Shown piece by piece: positions 6,484-7,144 of a DNA stretch of 7,144 nucleotides; position 1 is the first letter of the stretch; the number at the start of each line of letters is the position of its first letter. Made by a program: the position numbers and the translations under genes. This DNA is from CAZAYB01 sp964489215 (GTDB lineage Bacteria > Planctomycetota > Phycisphaerae > Sedimentisphaerales > Anaerohalosphaeraceae), in assembly GCA_964489215.1 (NCBI GenBank), contig CAZAYB010000163.1:1-7144 (forward strand). The letters are read 5' to 3'. The notes under the pieces were generated by a model. That model ran no database searches, was not told where the DNA came from, and was given only the letters and a program-made list of their open reading frames with translations.

Positions 6484-6586
6484 GTATAAATTTTTAATTT
6501 TTTCTTGAGAAAAGAGCTTAGATAGGTTATTTAAGCGAGTTTTCGGCAATTACATTAAAAGCATAGAGATATATAAAGAGGTTTAG
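6484..6586 (+). promoter_or_regulatory. AT-rich leader between the terminator and rpsJ, with weak promoter candidate
   Basis: This 103-base stretch holds no gene. TTGAGA (6505-6510) and TATTTA (6528-6533) are 17 bases apart and form a weak sigma70-like candidate (5 of 6 and 3 of 6). A small hairpin, GCTTA (6516-6520) with TAAGC (6532-6536), overlaps it. The rpsJ ribosome-binding site AGAGG is at 6577-6581. If the upstream terminator works fully, a promoter here would be needed for rpsJ; if it is an attenuator, none is required. Confidence 0.25.
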
Positions 6587-6901
6587 ATGGCAACTGATAC
6601 CGAACGAATCAGGATACGGATGGAAGCTTATGATCACCGAGCTCTTGACGGGTCTGCGAAAGAGATAGTAGAACAGGCTCGCAGGACCAATGCCAAGGTC
6701 AGCGGTCCTGTCCCCTTGCCTACAAGGATAGAACGCTATACTGTTCTTCGCAGTCCTCATGTTGACAAAAAGAGCAGGGAACAGTTTGAGATGCGTACAC
6801 ATAAGCGTTTGATAGATATTCATGAGGCCAATGCTCGTACGGTTGAGTCACTTAATCGTCTTGTGGTACCGGCAGGTGTATTTGTAAAGATCAAGGCATA
6901 G
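6587..6901 (+). CDS. rpsJ: 30S ribosomal protein S10 (uS10)
   Basis: S10 is a 30S head protein and, in E. coli, also NusE, a partner of NusB and NusG in antitermination. The 104-residue length is normal. Diagnostic segments are IRIRMEAYDHRALD (8-21), SAKEIVEQARRT (23-34), GPVPLPTRIERYTVLRSPHV (40-59), DKKSREQFEMRTHKRLIDI (60-78), and the C-terminal LVVPAGVFVKIKA (92-104). The GA of the usual RTGA is NA here. The start is fixed by AGAGG at 6577-6581, five bases before the ATG, and by the family N-terminus. It is the first gene of the S10 operon, preceded by a structured spacer that may control it, and followed after 48 bases by rplC. Confidence 0.99.
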   Translation: MATDTERIRIRMEAYDHRALDGSAKEIVEQARRTNAKVSGPVPLPTRIERYTVLRSPHVDKKSREQFEMRTHKRLIDIHEANARTVESLNRLVVPAGVFVKIKA

Positions 6902-6949
6902 TATGTACTGGCCGGTATTTGTCGGCGTAAACGAAAGGTAAAGTTTGAG

Positions 6950-7144
6950 ATGGCAATGCTTCTTGGTAAAAAAATTGGTATGACACAGGTTTATGATGAA
7001 GACGGTAAGATTAATTCAGTTACCGTTATTCAGGCAGGTCCTTGTAAAGTTCTTCAGGTTAAGAGTGAAGAAACTGACGGTTATAACGCGGTTCAGATGG
7101 GCTTTGAGGATGTTAAAAAAAGCAGGCAGACCAATGCTCTGGTC
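6950..7144 (+). CDS. rplC: 50S ribosomal protein L3 (uL3), 5' part
   Basis: L3 is an early-assembly 23S rRNA-binding protein that reaches toward the peptidyl transferase centre. Only the first 65 codons are present; the family is about 205-220 residues, so the gene runs off the window. The visible part has LLGKKIGMTQVYDEDGK (4-20), VTVIQAGPCKVLQVKSEETD (24-43) and GYNAVQMGF (44-52), typical of the N-terminus. Two starts are possible: ATG at 6950, with AAGG at 6935-6938 eleven bases upstream, or ATG at 6956, with GAG at 6947-6949 six bases upstream. I chose 6950 because the MA- start is common, but the second is not excluded. A short hairpin (6911-6926, GCCGG with TCGGC, one G-U) lies in the 48-base rpsJ-rplC spacer. 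rplD is expected next. Confidence 0.97.
   Translation, partial: MAMLLGKKIGMTQVYDEDGKINSVTVIQAGPCKVLQVKSEETDGYNAVQMGFEDVKKSRQTNALV

Noticed and set aside
6549..6577. ATTACA and TATAAA 17 bases apart as an rpsJ promoter
   Set aside because: The -10 box abuts the ribosome-binding site, so the mRNA would start at or past the Shine-Dalgarno sequence; chance match in AT-rich DNA is more likely.
6187..6586. Decayed tuf remnant in the gap
   Set aside because: No fragment of EF-Tu motifs is visible in any frame; the sequence is explained better by RNA stems.

Overview
The window is a stretch of core gene-expression genes, all on the + strand: the 3' two-thirds of rpoC, then rpsL, rpsG and fusA, a 400-base gap without a protein gene, rpsJ, and the first 65 codons of rplC. 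It joins the end of the rpoBC cluster to the str operon (S12, S7, EF-G) and the start of the S10 operon (S10, L3). The proteins are clearly bacterial. The RpoC carries a trigger-loop insertion of the E. coli SI3 type, which points to a Gram-negative lineage. The overall flavour of EF-G, S12 and L3, and the missing tuf between fusA and rpsJ, remind me most of Planctomycetota, perhaps Phycisphaerae. That assignment is from memory of these families, not from a search, and is tentative.

Layout: rpoC (1-2950, 5' end cut off) starts inside the catalytic NADFDGD motif. A 71-base AT-rich spacer leads to rpsL (3022-3387). The 146-base rpsL-rpsG spacer holds a long imperfect stem-loop (3406-3473) and a competing pairing, at the place where E. 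coli has its S7 autoregulatory site. After rpsG (3534-4007) comes a probable intrinsic terminator (4021-4062), then fusA (4102-6186). rpsJ (6587-6901) and rplC (6950 to the window end) follow.

The main unexplained element is the fusA-rpsJ gap. A good -35 box (TTGACA) overlaps the fusA stop codon. From about 6219 to 6483 the sequence folds by eye into a chain of well-paired hairpins: 6228-6262, 6270-6298, 6317-6379 and 6382-6474. There is a possible loop-bulge pseudoknot, two sets of mutually exclusive pairings, and a terminal stem followed by seven T. This looks like a structured RNA of about 265 nt. It could be an attenuating leader of the S10 operon, analogous in position to the L4-controlled S10 leader of E. 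coli but not recognisably the same, or a separate small RNA. I do not recognise it as a known family.

Together the genes make the RNA polymerase catalytic subunit, the decoding-site and head proteins of the 30S subunit, the translocase, and the first proteins of the large ribosomal-protein operon. Such genes are normally co-regulated with growth rate, and the structured spacers are where gene-specific feedback would be expected.
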